Of a stretch of DNA of 64,000 nucleotides, positions 50,890 through 59,250 are shown piece by piece. Numbering within the stretch: position 1 is the first letter of the stretch; each line of letters starts with the position of its first letter. A program made the position numbers and the translations under genes. Source of the DNA: Streptomyces graminofaciens (GTDB lineage: Bacteria; Actinomycetota; Actinomycetes; Streptomycetales; Streptomycetaceae); contig NZ_AP018448.1 in the NCBI RefSeq assembly GCF_030294945.1, positions 3,472,001-3,536,000 on the forward strand, given 5' to 3'. The notes under the pieces are model-generated. The model worked only from the letters and a program-made list of their open reading frames with translations. It had not been told where the DNA came from and searched no databases.

Positions 50890-51624
50890 ATGACTTCCTG
50901 TCTCACCTCCGAATTCCCTTCCGATGTCGACCGGGGTTTCGTGGACAGGGGGCCATGGCTGTCCGCCGTCCTGTCCGAGATCTCCGGCATCTGTACGATG
51001 ACCCTGAACTCCCGGTTACAGATCGTCTCGGCCGACCGGAATTTCCTCAGTCAGTTCAGCCGCCCCGCCCAGGAGATGAGCGGACGCCAGTTCGAGGAAT
51101 TGCTGCACCCCGGGTTGAGGATGCACATCCGGCAGCAGCTGAACAAGCTCTTCGAACCGGGCGGAACCCGTGTGGACGCCCCGATCGTCGCGCTACGCCC
51201 CGACGGTTCGACCTTTCACGGACTGCTCACCGGCATCACGCCGCCGACTACGGACGGTGCCCCGGACTCCTGTGTGGTGCTCGTGAAACCCGAAGGTCCG
51301 GCAGTCTCCGAGCAGGGACCGGCCGCGCTGCGGCCCGACACGGTCACGGAGGTCGACGCCCGCATCCTGGAGGGCGTGGCGGCCGGGATGCCGTCCACCC
51401 GACTGGCCACCCGGCTCTGTATGAGCCGACAGGGCATCGAGTACCGCATCGCCGGAATGCTGCGCAAATTCGATGTGCCGAACCGATCCGCCCTGGTGTC
51501 CCGGGCGTATTCCCTGGGAATTCTGAGCATCGGGGTCTGGCCGCCGCAGGTTCGCCGCGAGGCCATGGAACCCGGCGCCCGCAATTCTGGGCCCGTGAAT
51601 CGGAATCCGAAACAGGAATACTGA
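50890..51624 (+). CDS. PAS-LuxR transcriptional regulator (PimM-like) 2
   Basis: A 244-residue paralogue of the preceding gene. The PAS domain covers TLNSRLQIVSADRNFLSQFSR to RPDGSTFHGLLTGITPP. The helix-turn-helix is DARILEGVAAGMPSTRLATRLCMSRQGIEYRIAGMLRKF, followed by VPNRSALVSRAYSLGI as in the first copy. ATG 50890 follows GAAGG. A TTA codon at 51016-51018 (residue 43) sits one residue from the equivalent TTA of the first copy, so bldA control appears conserved or was duplicated with the gene. Confidence 0.9.
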   Translation: MTSCLTSEFPSDVDRGFVDRGPWLSAVLSEISGICTMTLNSRLQIVSADRNFLSQFSRPAQEMSGRQFEELLHPGLRMHIRQQLNKLFEPGGTRVDAPIVALRPDGSTFHGLLTGITPPTTDGAPDSCVVLVKPEGPAVSEQGPAALRPDTVTEVDARILEGVAAGMPSTRLATRLCMSRQGIEYRIAGMLRKFDVPNRSALVSRAYSLGILSIGVWPPQVRREAMEPGARNSGPVNRNPKQEY

Positions 51625-51645
51625 AGACGGCTTCAGGGTTTTTGG
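51621..51645 (+). terminator. Intrinsic terminator overlapping the PAS-LuxR 2 stop
   Basis: CTGAAG and CTTCAG form a 6-bp stem with a 4-nt loop, followed by GGGTTTTTGG, a T-rich tail rare in this genome. The TGA stop lies inside the left arm. Confidence 0.65.
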
Positions 51646-51803
51646 CGGGGCTTCAGGGATGCTGGTCCATGATGAGCGGCAGGCTTCCCTGCTTTGTGGG
51701 GCGGATGACCGTCCCACAGCGAACCGCAGGGCCTCAGAAGAGAGGTAAAGGTGTTCGCTTCCTCATTTTTCCCCGCTCCTCCTGACGCTCGCGCCCGGCG
51801 CCC

Positions 51804-52040
51804 TCACAGGATGAACGCCACCAGCGGACCTGCGGTCACCGCGAGCACACAGGCCACCATCACCATCAAGAAGCTCTCCATGAAGTCCCCCACACGCTGC
51901 CCCGACCTGACGGAAACGGCCATCGAGGCGCCCAGCCAGAGCAGGCCACCGACGCCCGCCGCGGTCACCAGCCAGGCCAGGAGTGACATCACGTCGTCGA
52001 GTGGAGCGGTCACCGTCGGGTCGACAGCCAGCGGGTTCAT
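51804..52040 (-). CDS. Small two-TM membrane protein, VirB2/TrbC-size component of the T4SS-like module
   Basis: A 78-residue protein with an N-terminal polar stretch and two hydrophobic helices (MSLLAWLVTAAGVGGLLWLGASMAV and FLMVMVACVLAVTAGPLVAFIL). It is clearly paralogous to the 93-residue protein at 58969: both share SL-AWL-TAA, a short charged loop and CVL--TAGPLV-F-L. The size and layout fit VirB2-like pilins of type IV systems, but no signal peptidase site is obvious. ATG 52040 follows AAAGGA. It is divergent from the transglycosylase-like gene. Confidence 0.75.
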   Translation of the reverse strand: MNPLAVDPTVTAPLDDVMSLLAWLVTAAGVGGLLWLGASMAVSVRSGQRVGDFMESFLMVMVACVLAVTAGPLVAFIL

Positions 52041-52126
52041 AAGGGTGGGTCCTTTCGTGGCAGCAGCCGTGCCCTGGGGCCGGGCAGGCGGTTCGGGGGA
52101 CAGGGCCGTGGCCCTGGGAGCGGCGG

Positions 52127-52786
52127 GTGCGGGCCTGGCGCTCGCGACGGGGGGCCGCTGTGGCCGGTAGCAACTTCAGGAAGGCGGCAACGTGGTCCGC
52201 GGCGGGGGCGCTTGCGGTGTGCCTGATGCCCCTGCTGGTGATGGTGGGTCTGTCCGGCTCGAAGCTCACCGATGGGGACGATCAGCGCCAACAGGCGTTC
52301 GACTCCGCGAAGGTGCCTCCCGCCCATGTGAAATGGGTGATCCGCGCCGGCTCGATCTGCGATGTCGTCCTGCCGTCCGTGATCGCCGCGCAGATCGACG
52401 CCGAGACGGGCTGGCAGGAGGGATCACCGAGCCCCACCCCGGCGAACACCGCCCCGGCCGAGCGGGCGCTCGTCGGGATGAGCGCGGCGGACTTCGAGGA
52501 GTGGGCGTCGGACGACGACGGCAACGGTCAAGTCTCCCCGCTCGACGCGGGGGACGCCATCATGGCGCTGGGCCGCTTCGACTGCGCCCTGGCCGAAGGG
52601 GTCCAGCGGCTCAAGGAGAAAGGTCTCGCCTCCGGTGACTCGCTCGAACTGACCCTGGCGGCCTATCACTCCGGGACGAAGGCCGTGGAACAGTACCGGG
52701 GGCTTCCGCCGAGCGGCGAGACGCGAGACTACGTCGGCGAGGTACGGAAGCTGATCCCCCGGTACGAGACCGGCTCCGCGCGCTGA
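52127..52786 (+). CDS. Lytic-transglycosylase-like membrane-anchored protein (degenerate)
   Basis: A 219-residue protein with a basic N-terminus and one membrane segment (SAAGALAVCLMPLLVMVGL). A lysozyme-like domain follows: VIAAQIDAETGWQEGSPSP contains the candidate catalytic Glu, and DDDGNGQVSPLDAGDAIMALGRFDCAL and LTLAAYHSGTKAVEQYRGLPPSGETRDYV are typical of actinobacterial SLT proteins of conjugation-like systems. The GAxGLxQF block that normally follows the Glu is missing. It could open peptidoglycan for the secretion machine. GTG 52127 follows GGGAG; GTG 52160 is an alternative. Confidence 0.75.
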   Translation: MRAWRSRRGAAVAGSNFRKAATWSAAGALAVCLMPLLVMVGLSGSKLTDGDDQRQQAFDSAKVPPAHVKWVIRAGSICDVVLPSVIAAQIDAETGWQEGSPSPTPANTAPAERALVGMSAADFEEWASDDDGNGQVSPLDAGDAIMALGRFDCALAEGVQRLKEKGLASGDSLELTLAAYHSGTKAVEQYRGLPPSGETRDYVGEVRKLIPRYETGSAR

Positions 52787-52791
52787 GCTCC

Positions 52792-52820
52792 CGGGGGCCG
52801 ACCCCGGGGGTCGGCCCCCG
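52792..52820 (+). terminator. Terminator after the transglycosylase-like gene
   Basis: CGGGGGCCGACCC and GGGTCGGCCCCCG are perfect 13-bp arms with a 3-nt loop, six bases after the stop. Confidence 0.85.
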
Positions 52821-52848
52821 ACGCCCTCGGGTTCCCACGGACCCGGAT

Positions 52849-52891
52849 CCTGTCGGCTGCGGCCCCCCGTTGCGGGGCCGCGGCCGACAGG
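52849..52891 (-). terminator. Terminator after the VirB4-like ATPase gene
   Basis: Eighteen-base arms (52849-52866 and 52874-52891), paired throughout except for one T-G, flank a 7-nt loop, 27 bp beyond the minus-strand stop. It faces the terminator of the convergent gene. Confidence 0.85.
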
Positions 52892-52918
52892 AGTTCTCGG
52901 CGGCCGGAGGGCCGTCGG

Positions 52919-54928
52919 TCAGGGGGACCAGACCGACTGGCCGTCCGGGGTCACCGATTCCGTCCGCACACGCCGTTGTTGCTGTCGGCCCGGTCCGATA
53001 CGTCCCAGCACGGAGGTGGACTCGCTGCGCGGCGCCGGGTCCGGGAACGGCGGATGCGACTGGGCCGCCTCCGGAGTCCATGCCGGCTGTGCCGATCCTT
53101 CAGCGGCCCACGCCGGCTGCGCCGGGTTTTGCGCCCCCCATCCGTCCTGCGGTGCCCATGCCGTCTCGTGCAGGGGCAACACCGGCTGCCGCGGCCGACC
53201 GTGCTTCACCTGCCCGTGGCGGGGACCCTGCTGGGCCGTCCGTACCTCCGGCAGATACAGCTTCATGGTCCGCTCCGGCGGCAGGGGCGCGGGAGCGGTG
53301 ATCGTACGCGCCTCCTCCGACCAGCGGGAACTGGTGTCGTGAAGTGCCAGCTCCTGCTTGGTCACCGCGAGCCGGAAGGGAACCCCGGGGCGGCCACCGA
53401 CCTTGATCAGGAACTTGCCCCGGCCAGGCGCACCGTCCGGGCCGTCGGCGGCGTTCCAGCCCTCCGGTGACGACCAGGACGAGACGAGGTCGATCTCGGC
53501 CCGCGAGAGATGGACGATCCTGCTGAGGTCCTCCAGCTCGCGCTCCGGCAGTCCCGCGCACACCACCATGCCCGCGCGTTCCGCCAGGCCGTCCGCCTTG
53601 GCCCGGTCGGCGCTGGAGTCCAGGGCCGCCGCGTCCTTGAGAGTGTGCGTGATCATCACACTGCCGACGCCCATGGTGCGGTTGAGCCGAGTCAGCGCGT
53701 CGATCCGGTTCACGATGCCCGAAGCCGCCCGCAGCGGACGCCACAGCTCGTCGAGCACGGTGAGGTACCACCGCTGGGGCGCGAGCCCGGCATCCGCGAG
53801 GGCACCCGCCGCTGCCACCGCGCCGAGCCCGTCGGACCAGGAGGCGAGCATCGCCGCCGCCGTCAGCTGGGTGTCCGCCTCGCCGATCCGGGAGATGTCC
53901 ATGCACACGGCGGGCGCGTCGAGGTCCATCCGTGTGGTGCTCTCCCCCGCGAAGCAACTGCCCAGCGCACCGCTGAGGATGCCGATGAGCGAGCGGAGCA
54001 GCGGATCCACCGCCTCGTGGTATCGGGTCGTCTGTCCCCGGTCCAGGGCGACTGACCTCAGCCGGGGCGGCCCCTCGTCGAGCAGGCGGATCAGATCCGG
54101 CAACGTCGGTGGCCGGCCAGGGGGGTGACGCTCCATCAGCAGGTTGAGGCAGACGGAGAGGATGGCCTGCTCATGGTCGTCGACCTGGCCGGAGCGGACC
54201 ACCGAGATCAGCGCGGTCAGCGTGTTGAGCACCCGGCCGTGGGCCTCGGCGGCGAGTGCCTCGCCCGCCCTGCCCCCGATCCGGCGCGCGGTCCGGCCCA
54301 TGGCGCCCGGGTCGAGGACGTTGATGCCGCCCACTCCACGGCCGATCTTGATTACCTGCCCGCCCAGCGCCCTGACGGTCTCCGCGTAGTCCGGCTTGAG
54401 GTCACCCAGGACCATGGGGACCACGCCGGTCGCTGCCAGACCGATCAGCATGCGGTTGACCAGCGTGGACTTGCCCAGCCCGGGCATGCCGAGCATGAAC
54501 ATCGACGGGTTGGACAGATAGTTGGCCCGCGTGAACCAGGAGATGGGGTCGCCGCACACCGTCGTCCCCGTGCGCAGATGCGGCCCCAGGGGGACCCCCG
54601 TGGTCGGAGCGGTGGCCGAGGCCGCGAAGGGCCACAGGCCGCACGCCTGCACGGTGGTGGCCCGCCACAGGGACGGGGGATCCACGTGGCCGACCTGGCC
54701 GCCGGCGGGGCCGGTCCAGCCCCGGACCGTGAGCTTCTCGGCGGTGGGCAGCGCCACGGGGCCGTCGGCGCTGTAGGGCACCCGCTTGTGACGCTGGACG
54801 GGCTTCGTCGTCGGGGCGGTGTGCGTGGCGGTGTCCGCCTTCTTGCGCCGCCGTCCTCTGGGTTCCGGCTGCGGAGCCTTCTGCGGTTCCGTCGCCTGCC
54901 GGTCGTGGGTGAGCCTGTGTTTACTCAT
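52919..54928 (-). CDS. VirB4/TraG-like ATPase of a type IV secretion-like system
   Basis: A 669-residue protein with a Lys/Arg-rich N-terminus. The HerA/FtsK-like ATPase core has Walker A GMPGLGKST (147-155), then VLGDLKPDYAETVRALGG and the Walker B region WYLTVLDELWRPLRA near 385-397 with the ITHTLKDAAAL sensor segment. The C-terminal 130 residues are Pro/Gln/Trp-rich and probably disordered. It should drive substrate transfer or pilus assembly from the cytoplasmic face. ATG 54928 follows ACGGAG. It is downstream of the SCO6880-family gene, with a 381-bp gap holding a perfect hairpin. Confidence 0.85.
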   Translation of the reverse strand: MSKHRLTHDRQATEPQKAPQPEPRGRRRKKADTATHTAPTTKPVQRHKRVPYSADGPVALPTAEKLTVRGWTGPAGGQVGHVDPPSLWRATTVQACGLWPFAASATAPTTGVPLGPHLRTGTTVCGDPISWFTRANYLSNPSMFMLGMPGLGKSTLVNRMLIGLAATGVVPMVLGDLKPDYAETVRALGGQVIKIGRGVGGINVLDPGAMGRTARRIGGRAGEALAAEAHGRVLNTLTALISVVRSGQVDDHEQAILSVCLNLLMERHPPGRPPTLPDLIRLLDEGPPRLRSVALDRGQTTRYHEAVDPLLRSLIGILSGALGSCFAGESTTRMDLDAPAVCMDISRIGEADTQLTAAAMLASWSDGLGAVAAAGALADAGLAPQRWYLTVLDELWRPLRAASGIVNRIDALTRLNRTMGVGSVMITHTLKDAAALDSSADRAKADGLAERAGMVVCAGLPERELEDLSRIVHLSRAEIDLVSSWSSPEGWNAADGPDGAPGRGKFLIKVGGRPGVPFRLAVTKQELALHDTSSRWSEEARTITAPAPLPPERTMKLYLPEVRTAQQGPRHGQVKHGRPRQPVLPLHETAWAPQDGWGAQNPAQPAWAAEGSAQPAWTPEAAQSHPPFPDPAPRSESTSVLGRIGPGRQQQRRVRTESVTPDGQSVWSP

Positions 54929-55309
54929 GGGGTGCTCCGTACGTTGGTGGCCAGTCCGGAGGACTGGCCCGAGATGGGTGCCTCGCCGCTGATCACGCCG
55001 GATCACGGCGGGAGGTCCCCGGGCCGACGGCAGACTCTGGGAGCCGGGAAAGAGGGAGTGGGTCAGGAAGTGCCCTGGACCGGGCGGATGCCGGCGCGGG
55101 AACGGGCTACCACCGCGATGCGGTGGCCGCAACCGGCGCGACTCCACGGGCGAGGAAGGTGTTCGGACCGCCGAGGCCCGGCATGTTCGGACTTCGCCCT
55201 CAGGGCTCCCCTTCGAGGAGCGGAGACTCCGGAAGACGTGGGTCGCACCATCTGCTGGTACGTGTCGCGGTTCGGAATTCCTCACGCGCTGTCGCCGATG
55301 TGCGCGGGC
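54929..55309. other. Gap in the T4SS-like operon, no gene found
   Basis: A 381-bp stretch between two minus-strand T4SS genes. The open frames across it are Arg/Pro/Ser-rich and lack family features. It contains a perfect hairpin at 54949-54969. An internal promoter for the ATPase gene may lie here; no clear boxes were seen. Confidence 0.5.
54949..54969. promoter_or_regulatory. Perfect inverted repeat 20 bp upstream of the ATPase start
   Basis: GGCCAGTCC and GGACTGGCC flank GGA. Its position just before the ribosome binding site suggests an operator or an mRNA stem controlling the ATPase gene rather than a terminator. Confidence 0.5.
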
Positions 55310-56800
55310 TCACAGCGCGTCCCTGAGCTGCTGGGGCATGAGGGTGAGTTCCCACGGCAGCAGCCCCACCGGGAGCGTGCAGCTGAAGGCCGCCGCCTGG
55401 GTCCGGCGGGCCGGGCGCAGCTGGATACGGGCGGAGGCCTGCTGTTCGTCGATGAGCGCCTGGGCGTGGTTCAGCTGCATCTCCGTGTCCACGGTGACGG
55501 TGGCCATGATCGAGAACTCGACGAGCCCCGCTCCCGACGCCTCTTCCTGCGCGGTCTGCTCGGCGGCCATCAGCTCGGCCTGCGCGCGGGCGTTCATCTG
55601 CTTCTTTCCGTTGGAGGACGCCCTGAAGAGCGCCGCCCTCCGGTCGGCCTCGACCATGCGGGCGGCGGCGGCCTGCGGCAGCGGCCGGTAGAAGAGAGCG
55701 ATCCGCTTGCGGCGTATGTCCTGTGTGGGCTGGAGCAGCTCACGCAGGACGGACGAGTAGACCGCGCCCCGGGGCGCGAGCGCGAGCAGCCAGCTCCGTG
55801 AGTAGGACGCGTCGTGCTCGTAGTGGTCCGGCGTCTCCAGCGTGACGGCGGGGCCCGCGTCCGCCCATTCGAGCCCGGTGTCACCGCCGTCCTCGTGGGC
55901 GGCCGCGACGCGGGAGGCGACGCTCGGGTCGTACGCCGTACGGACGCTCTCGGCGATTCCCACGGCCGAGAGCGGACGCACCGAGGTGGTGCCCGCGCCG
56001 ACCAGGCCCGCCGCCAGAGCCGGGATCCGGTCGGCCAGTTGCTCGGCGACGGCCGCAGGGCGTTGCCTGGCCCGGGGCGGCTGATACGTCAGGGTGACGT
56101 ACACCTTGGTCTCCGACGCGGTCACCGGGTTGGCGTTGACCACCTCCTCCAGCACCGACCGGGACAGCGGTGGCGCCTTGTCGACGATGCGGGGCAGCAC
56201 CTCCGCGGCGAGCCGGACGCCGCTCTCGGGGGCGGTCTCCACGACGACGGCCGCGCCGCGCAGACCGGGTTCCTGGGAAAGCCTGGACAGCCAGCCGCCC
56301 CAGGCACCGACCCAGCGGTCGACCTGCCCGGAGTCGACCAGGGAGATGCCTTCGGCCTCGCACGCCAGCACCAGGGTGTAGAGGCCGCGGCCCTTGTGGT
56401 GGAGCACCCCGACGGGGCGGCCCGAGGGGTCGTGTGTCTCCAGCATGTCCACCTTGGCAAGGAGGCCGGGCGGGGCGAAACGGCCCCCCGGCCGCCTGGA
56501 GAGCGGGCCGGAGACATAGACATGGGAGCCCCTGGACCGGCGGAGCGACCATCCCATACGTACTCCCAGGACGTTGAAGACGGTACGGCCGTCGGCCGTG
56601 CGTAAGGCGAAGGCCGCCGTGACGAGGGCGACCAGGACGAAGGTGACGATGGCGGCCCGCAGGGAGACCAGCGAGACGAGCAGGGCCAGGATGATCCCGC
56701 CGAGCATCACGATGGTTCCGATCATCCCCAGCGGGCCGAGACCCGCCGCTCTGGGGCGCCGCCAGTTTCCGTAGGTGCGCGGCGTCGTTTCTGCCGGCAT
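55310..56800 (-). CDS. SCO6880-family membrane-anchored protein of the T4SS-like module
   Basis: A 496-residue protein. Two adjacent membrane segments (about 24-45 and 50-66) are followed by a large cytoplasmic domain with GRFAPPGLLAKVDMLETHDPSGRPVGVLHHKGRGLYTLVLAC and PRGAVYSSVLRELLQPTQDIRRKRIALFYRP. This matches the actinobacterial family recalled as SCO6880, found with VirB4-like ATPases. The layout resembles VirB3-VirB4 N-terminal parts, suggesting an inner-membrane scaffold. ATG 56800 follows AAGGAG. A TTA codon (56603-56605, residue 66) suggests bldA dependence. Confidence 0.85.
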   Translation of the reverse strand: MPAETTPRTYGNWRRPRAAGLGPLGMIGTIVMLGGIILALLVSLVSLRAAIVTFVLVALVTAAFALRTADGRTVFNVLGVRMGWSLRRSRGSHVYVSGPLSRRPGGRFAPPGLLAKVDMLETHDPSGRPVGVLHHKGRGLYTLVLACEAEGISLVDSGQVDRWVGAWGGWLSRLSQEPGLRGAAVVVETAPESGVRLAAEVLPRIVDKAPPLSRSVLEEVVNANPVTASETKVYVTLTYQPPRARQRPAAVAEQLADRIPALAAGLVGAGTTSVRPLSAVGIAESVRTAYDPSVASRVAAAHEDGGDTGLEWADAGPAVTLETPDHYEHDASYSRSWLLALAPRGAVYSSVLRELLQPTQDIRRKRIALFYRPLPQAAAARMVEADRRAALFRASSNGKKQMNARAQAELMAAEQTAQEEASGAGLVEFSIMATVTVDTEMQLNHAQALIDEQQASARIQLRPARRTQAAAFSCTLPVGLLPWELTLMPQQLRDAL

Positions 56801-56902
56801 GGACCAACTCCTTCTGCTGTCTCGTGCTCGTGTGCGACTGCGGTGCGGGGCTCGGTCCGCGGGGTACGCGGGCACGCCCGGGGAAGCGCCGAACCCGCGC
56901 CC

Positions 56903-56994
56903 GGGAAGGCGGCCGGCCCTCGCTCGGGAAGGCGGCCGGCCCTCGCTCGGGAAGGCGGCCGGCCCTCGCTCGGGAAGGCGGCCGGCCCTCGCTC
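56903..56994. repeat. Four perfect 23-bp tandem repeats
   Basis: Units start at 56903, 56926, 56949 and 56972 and are identical. Each contains the 8-bp palindrome GGCCGGCC. They sit in the 250-bp gap between the VirB6-like and SCO6880-family genes, upstream of the latter, in a region with no gene. Confidence 0.95.
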
Positions 56995-57050
56995 GGAGAG
57001 GCAGTGAGCCCGTGCCGGGTCTCAGGGCCCGCGGCCTTGTCGCGTGGGGA

Positions 57051-58175
57051 TCAGCCCTGGTCGTCCGCCGAATGGACGACCTGTCGCGCGAAGTTCCCGG
57101 CGATGTTTCCGGCAGTGCCCATGGCCTTGGCCGCGGCCGGGTTGCCCGCCGGGGGTTTGGGAGGCGGGGGCGCGGGAGCCGAACTGTCGGGCGGTGCCTC
57201 GCTGCCGCTCGGGCCCTTGGCCGGGGAGCCGCCGCCCTCCACCGCCGGCGGGGCTGGGGACGGAGGTGACGAGCCGGAGGCCTTCAGTGCCTGGTAGCCC
57301 TGCTTCCCGAGGTCGGTGAGGTCGGAGGCGGCGCCGAGGACCATGCCGCCGCCGGACGCGCTGCCGAGGGCAGCGGTGGCCGGGACGATGAGGTTGAGGA
57401 GCGCCGGGAGCGCGAAAGTGGCGAGGACCAGCATGCCGAGGCCTGCGATGTTGGCGTCGAGTCCGGCGGCGTCCTGGGTCATTGCCGTGGCGGAGTAGAT
57501 GACGAGGGCCGCGGCGGGTTTGTAGAGCAGCCAGGCGATCAGCCAGCCGAGGTGTTTGCGCCACCAGTTCTCGCCCCAGCCGGTCATCGACGCGCTCGCC
57601 GCCAGGGGCAGGGTGCCCAGGAGCAGGATCAGTACGCCGACGCGTACGTACATCAGGACGATCTGGATGATGGCCGCCAGCATGACGACGAGTCCGAGGA
57701 CGAGGATCAGGCCTGGTACGCGCAGTGTGACGACTCCTAGGATCGCCGAGGCCCTGTCGCCCAGTTCCGATTTCTCGTAGATGTAGGAGGCGAAGTTGTC
57801 GGACGCGGTCGCCAGCCGCTGGAAGATCCATGTCCCGGCCGTGGCGATCAGCAGCACCCGCAGCATGCCGCGGATCACCGGGACCAGGGGTTCGCCTCTG
57901 CGGTCCATGGCCATCTTGAACGCCGCGACGAGTAGCGAGGCCACCGCGACATAGGCGACCAGCCATTCCGTCTCGTCGCTGATGTCCTGGATCGCGCTGC
58001 TGCTCCCGGCCGCCGAACCCACCCGCAGCCAGACTCCGTTGAGCGACTTCAGCACTTCGGCGGTGGCGTTGCCGATGGCTTCCGCGAAGAGCTGGACGGC
58101 GGTGGACACCACGGCCTTGGCCGGCACCTCGACGGCGCACTTGAGTGGATTGGTAATGCATTTCAGAAAGCTCAT
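57051..58175 (-). CDS. VirB6/TrbL-like polytopic membrane protein
   Basis: A 374-residue protein with about six membrane segments (ETEWLVAYVAVASLLVAAF, GLILVLGLVVMLAAIIQIVLMYVRVG, VLILLLGTLPLAAS, LGWLIAWLLYKPAAALVIYS, GMLVLATFALPALLNLIVP) and a conserved GENWWRKHLGW loop. A long Pro/Ser/Gly-rich tail follows from about residue 290. This is the expected channel component of a type IV-like system. ATG 58175 follows GGGAGG and overlaps the upstream stop by one base (TGATG). Confidence 0.85.
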   Translation of the reverse strand: MSFLKCITNPLKCAVEVPAKAVVSTAVQLFAEAIGNATAEVLKSLNGVWLRVGSAAGSSSAIQDISDETEWLVAYVAVASLLVAAFKMAMDRRGEPLVPVIRGMLRVLLIATAGTWIFQRLATASDNFASYIYEKSELGDRASAILGVVTLRVPGLILVLGLVVMLAAIIQIVLMYVRVGVLILLLGTLPLAASASMTGWGENWWRKHLGWLIAWLLYKPAAALVIYSATAMTQDAAGLDANIAGLGMLVLATFALPALLNLIVPATAALGSASGGGMVLGAASDLTDLGKQGYQALKASGSSPPSPAPPAVEGGGSPAKGPSGSEAPPDSSAPAPPPPKPPAGNPAAAKAMGTAGNIAGNFARQVVHSADDQG

Positions 58176-58948
58176 CAATCCTCCCAGCGGACGAAGCCGG
58201 TGGTGCCGCTCACGGCGACGAACGTCGAGGTGAGCGCGCCATCGGACTGCGGGACAAGCTTCCAGTCGCCGTCCTTCCAGGAGACCGAGACGGAGGTGGC
58301 GACATACGCTCCGTCGGGGCGGCGCACGAGCAGTTGCACATGGGCTCGATCGGCGGCGTAGTCGAGGACGTTGAATCCGTCGTACGTGCCGAGCTCGCCG
58401 GGGGATCCGCCGGCCTCCTCGTCCGACACGACCGCGCGGGCGGCCATGAACTGGCGCTGTCCCGCCCCGGGGACGAGCTGTGTGCGGGCGGCGTCGCGCC
58501 AGCGCGGGCCGCTCATCTGGCTGGGGATGACATGGGCGGCGAGCACGGCTCCGGTGGGACTGTGCGCGAAGCAGGACCAGGTGGTGGACGTACGGCTCAG
58601 GGGGCCGCTCGTCGACGAGGTCGGCAGGAAGCCGCCACCGAGGTTGCGCCACTTGAGGTCGGCCGGGACGGCGGCCGGGGCCTCGCCGCTCTGCTGTCGG
58701 GGGCAGGTGCCACCTGTGTCCCCGCCCTTGTCCGCTTCAGCGCCGTCGTCGGAGGCGGAGGAGCCCGGGTCCGGGGTGGCGTCGGCGGCGATACCGCCTC
58801 CGCCGTCGCCGGACTCGGCGATCATGTTGACGACCGCCGTGACACAGATCAGCAGCAGGAATATCGCGGCGGTGATCCAGCTCCGCTGCCGCCAGAACGG
58901 CTGCCGCCACTCCTCGCCGCTCTGCGGGTGGTGTCCGACTTTCTTCAT
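58175..58948 (-). CDS. Single-pass membrane protein of the T4SS-like module
   Basis: A 257-residue protein with a short cytoplasmic N-terminus (MKKVGHHPQSGEEWRQPFW) and a membrane helix at about 25-43 (ITAAIFLLLICVTAVVNMI). A Gly/Asp/Ser-rich linker leads to a folded extracytoplasmic domain with TTWSCFAHSPTGAVLAAHVIP and VQLLVRRPDGAYVATSVSVSWKDGDWKLV, an NTF2- or TcpC-like beta pattern. It may be the VirB8/TcpC-like component; that is inference from layout. ATG 58948 follows GGGAG, 20 bp after the small membrane protein gene. Confidence 0.75.
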   Translation of the reverse strand: MKKVGHHPQSGEEWRQPFWRQRSWITAAIFLLLICVTAVVNMIAESGDGGGGIAADATPDPGSSASDDGAEADKGGDTGGTCPRQQSGEAPAAVPADLKWRNLGGGFLPTSSTSGPLSRTSTTWSCFAHSPTGAVLAAHVIPSQMSGPRWRDAARTQLVPGAGQRQFMAARAVVSDEEAGGSPGELGTYDGFNVLDYAADRAHVQLLVRRPDGAYVATSVSVSWKDGDWKLVPQSDGALTSTFVAVSGTTGFVRWED

Positions 58949-58968
58949 CTCGAGACTCCCGGTCGCGT

Positions 58969-59250
58969 TCAGAGGACAAAACTGACCAGGGGCCCGGCGG
59001 TGCTCAGCAGCACACAGCCGACGAGCACGGTGAGCATCTGGCCGATGTGGTCCTCCGCGTCGCCCTTCTGCAGCGAGCCGGCCATCTTGATGGCGATGGC
59101 GACGACGCCGAGCACGGCGGCCGCGGTGCCCAGCCAGGCCACGAGGCTGAGCACGGTGTCGGTCTTGGTGATGATCTCGGTCGGGGCGTCGGGCTGGGGG
59201 TTGGGGACATCAGCGGCGAGCAGACGGATGCCGAGCTGGGCGAGGATCAT
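58969..59250 (-). CDS. Small two-TM membrane protein, VirB2/TrbC-size, first gene of the T4SS-like operon
   Basis: A 93-residue protein with an N-terminal region MILAQLGIRLLAADVPNPQPDAP and then two hydrophobic helices (VLSLVAWLGTAAAVLGVVAIAIKMAG and MLTVLVGCVLLSTAGPLVSFVL). It is paralogous to the protein at 51804, at the other end of the module. ATG 59250 follows GGAAGG. Its place as first gene and its pilin-like size suggest the major structural subunit, but no cleavage site was identified. Confidence 0.78.
   Translation of the reverse strand: MILAQLGIRLLAADVPNPQPDAPTEIITKTDTVLSLVAWLGTAAAVLGVVAIAIKMAGSLQKGDAEDHIGQMLTVLVGCVLLSTAGPLVSFVL

Noticed and set aside
56903..56994. Possible CRISPR array at the 23-bp repeats
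   Set aside because: Copies are directly adjacent without spacers and no cas genes are present.
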